From: Thereva unica
Taxonomy: Eukaryota; Arthropoda; Insecta; Diptera; Therevidae
Length of the DNA: 64,000 nucleotides
Assembly: GCA_949987705.1 (NCBI GenBank)
Contig: OX465282.1
Span: 86,726,070-86,790,069 of the forward strand
Direction of reading: 5' to 3'
Below, in pieces: positions 43,855 through 54,314 of this stretch. The position numbers were made by a program, and so were the translations under genes. How positions within the stretch are numbered: position 1 is the stretch's first letter; each line of letters begins with the position of its first letter. The notes beneath the pieces were generated by a model. That model worked only from the letters and a program-made list of their open reading frames with translations. It had not been told where the DNA came from and made no database searches.

Positions 43855-46142
43855 AGGCTAGTGTTGGAGATCTCGAACTGCGTAGCTCGGCACTCCAAAC
43901 TGGTAACACCAAAAAACGATAAATATAAAAACATTTCGGAGATTACGCTAAAATTAATAAAATCCAGAAGGCAATGGCTTCAGGCTCTAAGGCGCATCTT
44001 TCTGAGGACGGGAAATAGACTAACGGCGGAATACATAGAACTCTCAGCCAGAATCTCCTGCCTAAGCAGAATAATTAGAGAAAGGATCAAACTTGACCTG
44101 AACAAAGCGTATATAGAGCTCCTCAAGACAATAAGACCTTCACCCCAGGCTTTTAAGATCATTGACCGCACCGCATTACTGGTAGAAAGCGAACAAAGGT
44201 TAATCCAATCTTCTCTCCCGTAACAGCTGACGGGATAACCTTCTTAAAGTTAGAGGACAAGGTGGAAGAATTTAGAAAATACTTCGAAAACACATTTCAG
44301 GCCGCACCATACAATAGAGACACCTACACAAAGGAAATGATAGACGAATTAATGACCTCGCCGGCACTAAGTGCTTTCTCACCAACTAATAGGGCCTCAT
44401 CACCCACAGGCAGAAAGTTTACGTCGCCTGAAGAGCTAATAAGCGCAGGATAACTCATGAAAACAAAAAATCCTCGGGCCTAGATGGGCTATCGAACCAT
44501 GTTTTGAAGAAGTGCAAGCCTACCATAGCGACGCAACTAGCAACAATTTGTAACAATTGCATTAACAATTGCCATTTCCCTACATTCTGGAAAAAAGCCA
44601 AAATTATCCCAATCCCAAAAAGCTCAGCAGCAAAGGATGTTGAAGAATTTAGACCGATCTCCCTCCTCTCCAATTTGGGAAAAATGCTAGAAGGAATCAT
44701 ACTAAAAAGGCTAAAAAATTTCTGCACAGAAAACAATATCATTCCTGGATTCCAATTTGGCTTGGTAAAAGAGCACTCAACGGAACACGCCCTTCTACTC
44801 TTGCAAGAGTCAGTGATGATTAAACTTAGAGAAGGTAAATGCATTTGACAGTGTATGGCACCGCAGACTCATATACAAACTAAATCACCTAGACTTCCCA
44901 TTCCCACTTGTCAAGCTAATCTACTCATTCCTAACAGGCAGAACAGGGGTAACCCAGATTGGAGACCTGATCTCCACATCATTCGCGATAAAAACAGGGG
45001 TGCCTCAAGGTTCCGTCCTGGGCCCCATGCTATTCAACATTTTCCTGTATGACTTCCCACATGAAATCTCCGCACTTTCCTACACTTGCATCCAGTACGC
45101 AGATGATACAATGGTGTGGTCTTCGCACGCTTCTCCCCTTAAAGCGACGGAAACTTTCCAACAACACATAAACCGCATAGCAGAATACCTGTACAGATGG
45201 AACATAGACATTAATCAGGGGAAGTGCGAACTGATCTGTATCAGAAACCCATATGGTAAAGGGCATAGAAAAGCCCCGCGTGAATCAAAAATTATTAGAC
45301 TAATAATAAACGGGCACACTACCTTAACCCCGAAAACTAACATAAAATATCTAGGAGTAAACCTACATCATAGGTTGAAGTGGAACCCACACCTAAAAAT
45401 AAAAATTAACAAGGCTCGCGCAGCAGTGGCAAGTCTCAAACCTCTAATTAACTCAAAGAACCTATTTAGCAGAACAAAACTACTCTCTCAGGTCTAAGAT
45501 CATGCCGATTATGCATTACATGATCCAACTGATGTCAAGTCTAAGAAGCTAGAAAAACTATCGTTACATCCAAACGAGAGGATCCAGAAAATATATAATG
45601 ATAATGTAAATCAGCCCTTAATTGGTCAAACTTACATTGCTCCAATCTACATCCTACTTCGAGATTCTGCCCCGTACCTACAAGCAACTACAGATGATAA
45701 CCTACCCTCATTCTATGAAAACAATGCAAACAGCAACATTAGGGGGTAGCCCGGTGGATGAACCACTCCTGATCCATTAAAAATAGTAATAAGTTAGTAC
45801 CTAAGCTAGAATAGTAAGTAAATTAAAATTAATAATAACAATTAGGAATATGTAAATAGCGAGCTGAAACAGCGACTTAGTTTAATTTTTTTAGCACTAG
45901 TAGTATAAGGCCAGCAGGGCAAGGTGAAAGTGGTGGTGCCGAAGAGCAGGCGCCAACCATAAGAATTTTAAATGCTTAGCTGTAGACTTGAATAAATGGA
46001 TGTACGGACTAAGGTCCAACTAGAAATGTAAGAGAGTGTATAAGGCCCTGACATATAGCGAAGTCGGCCTCTAATGTCATAGAATAAGAACCATGTAATA
46101 AGAAATGAAGCTCAAGCTCAAAATTAAAAAAAAAACAATTAA
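43855..46142 (+). pseudogene. 5'-truncated Jockey-like LINE, 39-bp target duplication
   Basis: Exact 39-base duplications with one mismatch (43816-43854 and 46143-46181) flank it and an A-rich tail ends it (about 46125-46142). The coding part starts after the endonuclease: RRQWLQALRRIFLRTGNRLT, KAYIELLKTIRPSPQAFKII (44100-44160), then RT motifs LDGLSNHVLKKCKPTIATQL (about 44480-44540), CHFPTFWKKAKIIPIPKSS, FRPISLLSNLGKMLE, IPGFQFGLVKEHSTEHALLL, GVPQGSVLGPMLFNIFL (44998 on) and YADDTMVW (about 45098). YADD is present, but stops and frameshifts at about 44222, 44453 and 44847 inactivate it. A different family from the Jockey-type element at 51 kb. Confidence 0.85.
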
Positions 46143-46181
46143 ATACCACTAGGCACTAGAAAAGGGACGAAGGTTCCAGAA

Positions 46182-46265
46182 GTTAGATAAAGGTGGAGCT
46201 GGGATATAAAAGCGACTTGCAGGCGCTGAGTGAGTCAGTTTTAATTTGAAAGGCGATGAAAGTGT
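46182..46265 (+). promoter_or_regulatory. Promoter-like copy B, core part
   Basis: TATAAAAG at 46205-46212 and an initiator TCAGTT at 46235-46240 (A at 46237) lie 32 bases apart, the usual spacing of a TATA-initiator core promoter. A complete three-unit heat-shock element GAA-nn-TTC-nn-GAA sits just upstream at 46169-46181. Transcription would run rightwards. The sequence aligns with copy A at 40330-40415. No heat-shock protein gene follows; a LINE 3' end starts within about 50 bases. Confidence 0.5.
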
Positions 46266-46289
46266 TCTAGAAAGATTGTATTGCGTCAA

Positions 46290-46834
46290 ATTTGTTGACT
46301 GATTGTGTCTTCATGGTTGCTGGAGAATGGTTTGCCCTGCTAACTCCTTCATGAAGCTGTATGTCGTTGGACTTAAGTTACTCAACTTAAACACTCTCCG
46401 CAAGCGTCGTGAGGTGGCCGATGTTGTTTTCGTCCACCAGCTTCTTAATGGACGTGTCGACTCAGGTTATCTAAGTCGTCGTGCGTCGTTTAGAGATTGC
46501 CGATACAATCTGAGAGGACCACCGCTCTTACACATCAACTCCTCTAACACCAACTATGGCCGATTTGAGCCTGTTAATCGCATGTTCATTAATGTAAATA
46601 AAAATATTAATGTTTTTAGCGTGAGCATTGGTAAAGATCTCCTTAAAAGGAGTCTCTTTATTCTCTCATAACTGTTTATGTGTTTCGCATGCAATTTTTA
46701 TGGGTAGGTACTTAATTTTTTATATTTGCATGTCTCAGCCGAGCCCACGTGGTCGTGGTAAAAGTTTCTCAGCCCAGCTGAGAAGTGCGCCTTCTTCATA
46801 AGAAGGGAAACTCTATTATTGTTATTATTATTAT
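46290..46834 (+). pseudogene. LINE 3' end with TTA-repeat tail
   Basis: Frame 46303-46671 reads LNTLRKRREVADVVFVHQLL and NGRVDSGYL, then FEPVNRMFINVNK, the C-terminal tail of a non-LTR polyprotein. The 3' untranslated part includes a TCAGCCCAGCTGAGAA palindrome (46769-46785) and ends with ATTATTGTTATTATTATTAT at about 46834. A simple-repeat tail rather than poly(A) is seen in the I and some related clades. It abuts the BEL gag without an evident duplication. Confidence 0.7.
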
Positions 46835-48070
46835 CCAGTGCTCTCTCGTTTGAAATTGTTATATAGTGTTGTGTTATGCTTCTGTTTACATTTATGACAT
46901 CGGTATTTACTTGAGCACGCATTTGTTTCGTGCTGTGCGGACAACCAGTTTATACAATGACCGGCTGTTTTTAATAGCTTGTATCTTGTCTCGGGACTCA
47001 TCTCATGATACTTCTTGCACTTGATGACGAAATGTTTTTGCTGGCAGGCCGGGCAGTTGTTCTGTCTCCTTGCATGATGAGCATGTGTGTTACCTCTGGC
47101 TGGAGTTGGCTTCGGTTGAAATGTAGGTTTGGATGTTACCACATCTGCAATTGATTCTAATATTCGTAGTCGAGTGTTAAAAAATGCGCAAAAGGCTTCA
47201 TAGGTTGGAAGAGTTTGATTTTTTCCTTACTCTTCTTCCAATAGGCGTAATGTTGTAAACGGCAATCTTTGAACTAGTAAATGAATCAGGATGACATCCC
47301 AAGAACTTGTGTCGACGTCAAGACTCTTCAGCTGTTGTAAACATTCCGACGTTGTATTAATTAAGCCCTTGGTACCCTTTGCTGTTTCTGTTGAGAGCTT
47401 GGGTATGTTCATGAAGGTTCTTAATTGATGATTTACTAATGCCTTTTTATTTTCGTATCTTTCCTTCAGCTTTGCCGATGCTGGTGCGTAATCCTGGTTG
47501 GTGTCTCAGCAGTGCTTCTGCTTCCCCAACTACACATTCCTTCAGGTAATGTAGTTTCTGTACAGGAGCCAATTTAGGGTTGTTGTGAACTAATGACACA
47601 TAAACATCGTGAAAGGACCGATATAAGTCATAGTCACCGTTGAATTGTGGTAAACTAACCCTTGGTAATTTAATATCATGTGATGCTGATGTTACCGGAA
47701 CAGAGCTGTCAATAGGGGCAGTAGTAGTACATGTAGTGCACTTCCTCAAACCGTCCATCAGTTCCGACATATAGTCGGGGTATTTGAGCTCTGCTTCATT
47801 GTACTCTTCTTCATTTGCAGCCTTCTCAGAAACATCTGGTGTGTTTTGCAGTGATGCCTTGTCTATTGCGATATCATTTTTTAACTCCTTCCATAATGCA
47901 TTTAATCCAGATATTTTTAGTTCGTAAAACCCTTGCGTTCTCCTGGCTATGGCAGTTTTCTTCCCATTTTCGATGAACTTCTCTATCTGTAGCTTCAGGA
48001 TTTGTTGCGTTTGGTATAGTTGCTTCAATGATGCCATTGTTGACTTTTTACTTTCAGAGCTGGTCTCCAT
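46835..48070 (-). pseudogene. BEL/Pao gag, truncated and frameshifted (copy 1)
   Basis: From ATG at 48070: METSSESKKSTMASLKQLYQ, a coiled-coil-like N-terminus, LPRVSLPQFNGDYDLYRSFH and LAPVQKLHYLKECVVGEAEA, the DUF1759-type core typical of BEL/Pao Gag (207 residues). After a frameshift near 47447 the frame resumes with IPKLSTETAKGTKGLINTTS, and then a zinc-binding part CPACQQKHFVIKC and YRCHKCKQKHNTTLY (46840-47060). The LINE 3' end cuts it off at 46835. It would encode a structural particle protein; it is inactive here. About 140 bases of BEL leader precede the ATG up to the inverted-repeat element at 48213. Confidence 0.85.
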
Positions 48071-48212
48071 TTCAATATGTAATCAAACTAAAATATGTTG
48101 CACGATATCTCGGTGAAACCTCCAAAAAATGTTTAGTTGCCGGCTGTTTACTTTATCACTTATGCGTAGTGATAAAAAAAGTTAAACCGTGTTTCGACAA
48201 ATAAACCTACCA

Positions 48213-48683
48213 GGAGCGCGTTCAAAAACCTTACTATAGTAAACCACGAGGTAAGCTGTGGTTATGCTACATCACTTCACTTAACCACGAAAGTTTATGT
48301 TTAACCATGGAGGTTTTTGAACGCACCGTAGTTAACTACGTGGTAAAGAAAATTTAAAAAATTTTCCCATAAAATAGTGTCGGCTATTTGCCTCAATTAT
48401 TTCCAATAATTATTTATTTAAAATAATCTCACAAATCCCACTTTGATTTGTTCATTATTAACATTAAAACAAGTGTCAAAAAATTGTTTTTATTCTTCTT
48501 CTTCTTAACTATCGCTAACCATGCTCCCGAGCATGGTTAAAATTTAACTACACCATGGTTAACCACGGGAGTTTTTGAACGCCAAAAAGTTATGCTCGTG
48601 GTTATGTTGTAGTTAACCACGGAGTTTTTGAACGACAAAAGTTTACCATAGTTAACCATAGTAAGGTTTTTGAACGTGCTCCT
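48213..48683. repeat. Inverted-repeat element at a BEL duplication junction
   Basis: Termini are GGAGCGCGTTCAAAAACCTT and, complemented, GGAGCACGTTCAAAAACCTT, continuing with ACTAT. The unit GTTTTTGAACG or its complement occurs at least five times inside (near 48219, 48306, 48571, 48624 and 48667), often preceded by GGTTAACCA, giving a foldback structure. The left flank is BEL leader (CCTACCAG) and the right flank is BEL gag interior (TGGTGTGTTTTG), so the two sides are not a single target site. Confidence 0.75.
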
Positions 48684-48916
48684 GGTGTGTTTTGCAGTGA
48701 TGTCTTGTCTATTGCGATGTCATTTTTTTTAACTTTCCATAATGCATTTAATCCAGATATTTTTAGTTCGTAAAACCCTTGCGTTTTCCTGGCTATGGCA
48801 GTTTTCTTCCCATTTTCGATGAACTTCTCTATCTGTAGCTGCAGGATTTGTTGCGTTTGGTATAGTTGCTTCAATGATGCCATTATTGACTTTTTACTTT
48901 CAGAGCTGGTCTCCAT
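48684..48916 (-). pseudogene. BEL/Pao gag, second partial copy
   Basis: From ATG at 48916 it repeats the first 78 codons of copy 1 with a handful of changes, through SLQNTPG, where the inverted-repeat element begins. The leader upstream (48917-49050) also repeats that of copy 1 and continues further, ending near GGGCACAACTGGTAGG, possibly the LTR-leader junction. Both copies have the same orientation, so this is a direct partial duplication. Confidence 0.8.
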
Positions 48917-49050
48917 TTCAATATGTAATCAAACTAGAATATGTTGCACGATATCTCGATGGAACCTTCAAAAAATGTTTAGTTGCCGGCTGTTTACTTT
49001 ACCACTGATGCGTAGTGATAAAAAAAGTTAAACCGTGTGTCGACAAATAA

Positions 49051-49857
49051 ACCTACCAGTTGTGCCCAGTGAATGCAGCTCACCTTGACTGATTATGCAA
49101 TGATAAATTTAAATCGTGACAATTAATATTCTAGGTTGATTTTGAAATGAGAACAGCTTGATTTGTTGTAAAAAAATAGCAATTTATTCATTGATTATCT
49201 TTTGCTTAAAATTAAACAATATCTGATTAGTATGGTGGGTTTTTTAATTTGGTATCACAAACAATTGCATTATTTTGCTTCCACTTTCACCAATATGGCA
49301 TATGTGGAAGAACTTTCACAACTTGTTGTATAGTACCATGCGGAATATATTGTTAGTGTTAATAAATTTTGTTTTTATTTTTAATAATTACCAGCACCTT
49401 CCAACAAACATGCATGTTTCTCAAAATTACACCAGTTGTTCTGACATGTCTGAGAATACTTACAATGTTTGAAATTTTTTTTAGAATTTGTTTCCAATAA
49501 CTTTTAGCACACTTTAATACTTTGAATCGTTCTCAGCATCTACAATTTGTTCACCAAATGGCATATAAATTGTTTTTCACTGGTACCCGCTTTTTATATC
49601 CTAGAAAGTGGTACTTAGGTGAACTGCATTACCAAAGTACACAAATTTTCTTATATCCTTATACCAGGAATATTCCTTGGAATAATTATTTCCATTATTT
49701 TTCTAAAATTATTTTTAGAATTTTTCCTATTATGTGCAATTTTATATTTGCTTTTTTCCAATATTGTTATTACTTTCGAAAATGCATATAATTCATATTT
49801 TACCAACTTCCCCCATCCATTTTACATAATTATTTTTTATCTCGCTCTATTTTTACA
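49051..49857. other. AT-rich sequence, possible BEL LTR remnant
   Basis: The part adjoining 49050 could be the right part of a BEL LTR, but no second LTR is available for comparison. No gene recognised. Confidence 0.35.
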
Positions 49858-49859
49858 TA

Positions 49860-50263
49860 CAGTATGCAAAATCCGTATTCGTACACCCTCCTTTTTAAGG
49901 CAAATGCGTCTATTGCTGTAAAAGTAATGGTAAATTTCACGTATAAACTTATTAATTACAAGAAAAACACGAAAATTTAAAGAAATAAAACGATATATAC
50001 TCTTATTTTTCATAAATTAATAAAAAAAACTTAATATATCTTAAAAACATAAGCGTATTCGTACACATAAAATATTAAAATAAAAGATTTCTTTGTTGGT
50101 TCTAATATTTTGTGGGATATCCTTTTTGTTTTAAAATGGCCTTTAATCTTGTAGGCATCGATTCCACAAGTTTTTTTGTCAGAGTTGGTGAGATTTGACT
50201 CCACTCCTTCCTCAGAGCTTCCTTCAATTGTGGAGGGTGTACGAATACGGATTTTGCATACTG
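49860..50263 (-). mobile_element. Deleted Tc1-like transposon, 404 bp
   Basis: A 32-bp perfect terminal inverted repeat begins CAGTATGCAAAATCCGTATT; TA flanks each end. On the minus strand the frame after the right TIR reads PPQLKEALRKEWSQIS and KLVESMPTRLKAILKQKGYP followed by TKY and a stop (about 50232-50105), the C-terminus of a Tc1-family transposase. The rest of the transposase, including the DDE core, is deleted. Perfect TIRs suggest moderate age at most. Confidence 0.9.
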
Positions 50264-50439
50264 TAATTGGCTTCTCTTTTACTCTTATTAGCCTTATGTA
50301 AAAATATCTTTTTTTACAATATCTTTTTTAATATATTTCCATCGTTTTTTATGGCAGTTCCACTGAATTCGCCATAAAAAATAGCATCCTACGGCGAAGT
50401 TGTTTTATGCGGCAACTAAAGTTTGACGTTTAATCCGCC

Positions 50440-51079
50440 TCTATAGCTCGCAGGGTGTCCCATTCCGCAATTAACACAATTTGGATCGGTCACCCCTTTA
50501 ATGGTTTCACAATTGTTCGGACCCGGGGGTGAACTTTAGTGCATTTAACGCATCTGTAATCATTAAAGCAATTTGCTGCTCTGTGCCCGAAGGCTTGGCA
50601 GTTAAAGCATTGAATAATGTCCTTATTCACCAGTCTTTCAATCTTAATTTTTTGGTGTGCTAGGAATTTTAATTTTAGGAGTTCCCTAATATCTTGGTTC
50701 GGAAAGACTTTTAATAGCATAATGTCTAGAGCTATCTTTAACTTTTTTGAGGCATTAGTTTCGAATTTAGAGATTTTAACGAAATTAATGTGTGGAAAAA
50801 GTGTTTTAAGTTCGTTCAGAACTTCATTAGTATCAAAAGAGCGGTTGATGTCTTTAATAAGTAGTGAAATAGGTTTCTCTTCCTTGCTTGAATAAGTGAA
50901 ACCATTAATTTTTTTTTCTTTAAGGAGTTCGATTACTTTTAATTTATTTTGTAAGTCTCTAACATAAATTTTGGTAAAGTCTCCCTTACCTTTGACAAAG
51001 AGAAAGTCGATTCTTTCTTCTTTGAAAAGCTCAGACCATTTTTTTAAGTTTAGATTTTTAGCCAGGATAGGGGGTTGAA
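50440..51079 (-). pseudogene. LINE ORF1 (Gag-like) middle part, inverted
   Basis: Read on the minus strand from 51079: PILAKNLNLKKWSELFKEER, KINGFTYSSKEEKPISLLIK, then CFNCQAFGHRAANC (CCHC zinc knuckle, about 50612-50571) and, after a one-base frameshift in the C run at about 50523-50527, CVNCGMGHPASYRG, a second knuckle. This is the nucleic-acid chaperone ORF1 of Jockey-type elements. Its N-terminus is missing and its C-terminus lies in the forward segment at 51080-51349. Confidence 0.88.
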
Positions 51080-51349
51080 ATTAGAGGATGCCCAAATTAC
51101 AAGCTATATTTAGAAAACAGAAAGAAAAGAGCTATGCCCTCTAAACCGACTTATCTCATTCAAGAGAATAAAACATTTGCAGAGACTCTGAGGGAGAACA
51201 CAGAGCAGACTAAAGCTAGGGAAAACACTTTAAATTTTCAAGAGCAATTTCAGCTCATGCATAATATGATGCTTAAACTCAACGATTCTGTTACTCAGTT
51301 AGCTGAGACAGTAAAATGCCTCATAAGTTTTAGGATCAATAATGCCTAA
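51080..51349 (+). pseudogene. LINE ORF1 C-terminal part (forward)
   Basis: Open frame beginning RGCPNYKLYLENRKKRAM, directly continuing the sequence at the end of the inverted segment, then IQENKTFAETLRENTEQTK and a short coiled-coil-like tail. It ends at 51349 and overlaps the ORF2 start (51342) by 8 bases, as in Jockey-clade elements where ORF2 is translated by coupling or reinitiation. Confidence 0.85.
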
Positions 51350-54314
51350 TCAGAAAATTAATATTCTTGAAATTAATGCCAGATCCATTAGATCTAACAA
51401 AAGAAGACTAGATTTACAGAATCTAATAAGTGATAATGATTTCCCCGACATCATTTTGGTGTCTGAAACTAGGCTTAAACAGCGCCACAATTTAATAGTT
51501 AACGGTTACAAAGTGATCAGAAATGACTCAGGAGTAGGAGTAGCTATACTCATTAAAAGGCAACTTGACTTTCGGGCAGTTTATTTTGATATCAACACAG
51601 AAGGGGTATTTATACAAATAAATCTTAAAAGTAAACGTATTGCTAATAGATCTTTAGTCATTGGCAGCATCTATATTTCTTCTTCCTGTAATAAAGAAAA
51701 TTTTTTAAAAATTCTAGAATCCATTAACAATTTAGCGAACATTTATGGAGATGTCATCATTGGTGGTGATTGGAACAGCCGTCACTCGTTCTGGGGTGAT
51801 CATAAGATTAATACAAATGGTAGGTCTCTTTACGATTGGCTTATAAGCAATAGCAATAGATCCAACCTCTCTTTAATTAGTCCGGATAGCTGTACGTTCC
51901 CCGAAAGCGATTCCGTTATTGACTTTTTTCTTTCTTCATTACCTAGAAACTATAGACTTTTAAATACTTTTTCTTGTAAAACGGTTGCTTCATTTTCTGA
52001 CCACTTCGCAGTTCACTTAATAGTATCTATTGGTCAAGATACCCTCCAGTTTGTCAATAGTGAGAAAATTTTTAATTTCCAAAATGTTAATTGGACAAAT
52101 TGGAAAAACGCCTTATCCTACGAAATTAGAAACAACTCTCCCCCTTGGACTGGTAACCTAAAAAATATTGAGATTGATTATTGGATTCAAAAACTTTCAA
52201 GTGTAATAAATGATCTTAATGAAATTTATTTTATCAGAGACCAAAAACCAAAAACCCTAGACTTCCCTTCAGAAATCAGAAGACTTTCCTCCATTAAACA
52301 TAATTGGTGTAAAAAACTTAAAATGTTATTCCATAAATATCTTAACCGGAACAACCATGAATATAAACTATTAAATTCCAAAATTAAATGCCTTGATAAA
52401 ATCCTTGCAGACAAAATCAGAATTTTTAATAATAAAGTCTTCCAAGCCAGATTGAAAATGATCCGCCCGGGCCCTTCGGCTTTCAAAAACATTTATAATA
52501 TTATTGGAAACCGTAAATTCAACAAGGAAGAAGCAATAATGTTAAATGGGGAACTAGTGAGAGACGATTATAGAATAGCCGAAGAATTCAGTAAATTCTA
52601 TAAAAAATTATATGAGGTAAAAAAACCCAACTCATGCCTTGACCTCGTAAGCGAAGTTGAAAGATCGGTTAACGAATTCCTTAATAGAAATAGTATATTC
52701 ACGGGACAATTCTACCATATCACAACGTTTAATCGAGATAATACCGCCCTTGAACCTAATGACCAGAGTACTTTTACTAACTTAATGAAGGTGGAAAGTC
52801 TCATCAAGCTTTTAAATAACAAAAAAACAATGGGCCCTGATAATATATCTAACCTTCTGATCAAGAAATTACCACAAGACATAGTTAAAGTATTAGTAAT
52901 CTTATTTAATAACTGTATCAATAATGGCTATTTTCCGAAAGCGTGGAAAATTGCTAAGTTAAAACCAATCCCCAAGAAACCAGGAGCGAAAGAAATTAAT
53001 AATTTTAGACCAATTCAGATGTTATCAAACATAGGTAAACTCTATGAAAGAATATTAGCTGAAGAACTTGACTATAACATTTATAAAGATAAAATTATCT
53101 CGAATTTCCAATTTGGCTTTATGAAAGGTCATAGCACCACTCATGCGCTTCTTAAAATTCATAGTGATATTTCTACTAATCTTCGAAACAAAGAAACTAC
53201 TATTGCATGCGCAATGGATATCGAAAAGGCCTTTGATACAGTATGGCTGAACGGCCTTATTTACAAACTATTAAATCTTGGTATACCACCTACCTGGGTA
53301 AGAATAATCTCCAGTTTTCTAGAAGACCGTTGCTTAACCGTCTCTTTTGGCAAAGCTGTGTCGGATAGGGTTTGGGTTCACTCCGGCGTACCTCAAGGCT
53401 CCCTGATGGGCCCAAAACTGTATAATCTGTTTCTAGCTGATTTCCCACACCTTCATTATAGCTCTAATAATCTGTACTCCACCTCAATTCTCTACGCAGA
53501 TGACACCTTAGTATATGGAAGTGCGAGGACTCCTGAAATGGCTCGCAAGGTGGTCCAAGAGCACATCATAATCATAAATAGATTTTACACTGACTGGGGA
53601 ATTAAAATAAACTCCAGTAAATCAGAAATGATTTGTTTTAGAAATGCCTCTGGTAGGGGAATTAGTAATATCGTCAACAAATGTAAAAATATTAAACTCT
53701 TTTTAGATAACACCCCAATTAAAGTCACCAATGAATTGAAATACCTAGGAATATCGTTCAATAATCTACTCAAACCTAACTTACAAGGCAGAAAGGCTCT
53801 CACTAAAGCAGCTAAAGTCTCTAAGGCCCTGATGCCACTTTTAAGTAATGTGTCTTTACATGCGAAATCTAAACTTTTAATTTATAAACAATTGATTAGA
53901 CCTATTTTAATCTACGGCTTTCCTATATGGTTTTCAATCTCCCCATCAGTAGGGAAAGAGATTGAACGATTTGAAAGAAAGATTCTTAGAGCCTGCACCA
54001 ACCTATACTTTAAATCCGAAAATAAAAGATTTTCGAATAAAAATATTTATGATAAAGCTAAAATAACCCCTTTACTAACTTATGCTATTAAACTGACCTT
54101 AAAAATATTAAATAATCTTGAAAACCATGAGAACATTCTTTTGAATGAAATATACAGAAGAGACACGGTTGTCCCCCTATCGGAAAGATTCTATATCACA
54201 CCCTTAAGCTTATGCAACCCTAGTTCAAGTCACTTATTTGAACCGGTGGATGAAATTAATGTAATTCCGAGATTCTATGAAGGAAGTTTTGCCCCCCCGC
54301 AAAATAGAAGATAA
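51342..54314 (+). CDS. LINE ORF2: endonuclease and reverse transcriptase, intact
   Basis: 990 residues without a break, the normal size for Jockey-clade ORF2. Residues 5-225 are the AP-like endonuclease: INARSI (Asn12), VSETRL (Glu42), GGDWNSRH (Asp143, Asn145, His149), VIDFF (Asp194) and SDHF (Asp220, His221). The RT runs from about 480 to 800: MGPDNISNLLIKKLP, FRPIQMLSNIGKLYE, FQFGFMKGHSTTHALL, AMDIEKAFDTVW, GVPQGSLMGPKLYNLF and catalytic YADD at residues 718-721 (53493-53504). The C-terminal tail has no RNase H. All catalytic residues are kept. Because the promoter-bearing 5' end is missing or inverted, this copy is unlikely to drive its own expression. Confidence 0.93.
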   Translation: MPNQKINILEINARSIRSNKRRLDLQNLISDNDFPDIILVSETRLKQRHNLIVNGYKVIRNDSGVGVAILIKRQLDFRAVYFDINTEGVFIQINLKSKRIANRSLVIGSIYISSSCNKENFLKILESINNLANIYGDVIIGGDWNSRHSFWGDHKINTNGRSLYDWLISNSNRSNLSLISPDSCTFPESDSVIDFFLSSLPRNYRLLNTFSCKTVASFSDHFAVHLIVSIGQDTLQFVNSEKIFNFQNVNWTNWKNALSYEIRNNSPPWTGNLKNIEIDYWIQKLSSVINDLNEIYFIRDQKPKTLDFPSEIRRLSSIKHNWCKKLKMLFHKYLNRNNHEYKLLNSKIKCLDKILADKIRIFNNKVFQARLKMIRPGPSAFKNIYNIIGNRKFNKEEAIMLNGELVRDDYRIAEEFSKFYKKLYEVKKPNSCLDLVSEVERSVNEFLNRNSIFTGQFYHITTFNRDNTALEPNDQSTFTNLMKVESLIKLLNNKKTMGPDNISNLLIKKLPQDIVKVLVILFNNCINNGYFPKAWKIAKLKPIPKKPGAKEINNFRPIQMLSNIGKLYERILAEELDYNIYKDKIISNFQFGFMKGHSTTHALLKIHSDISTNLRNKETTIACAMDIEKAFDTVWLNGLIYKLLNLGIPPTWVRIISSFLEDRCLTVSFGKAVSDRVWVHSGVPQGSLMGPKLYNLFLADFPHLHYSSNNLYSTSILYADDTLVYGSARTPEMARKVVQEHIIIINRFYTDWGIKINSSKSEMICFRNASGRGISNIVNKCKNIKLFLDNTPIKVTNELKYLGISFNNLLKPNLQGRKALTKAAKVSKALMPLLSNVSLHAKSKLLIYKQLIRPILIYGFPIWFSISPSVGKEIERFERKILRACTNLYFKSENKRFSNKNIYDKAKITPLLTYAIKLTLKILNNLENHENILLNEIYRRDTVVPLSERFYITPLSLCNPSSSHLFEPVDEINVIPRFYEGSFAPPQNRR

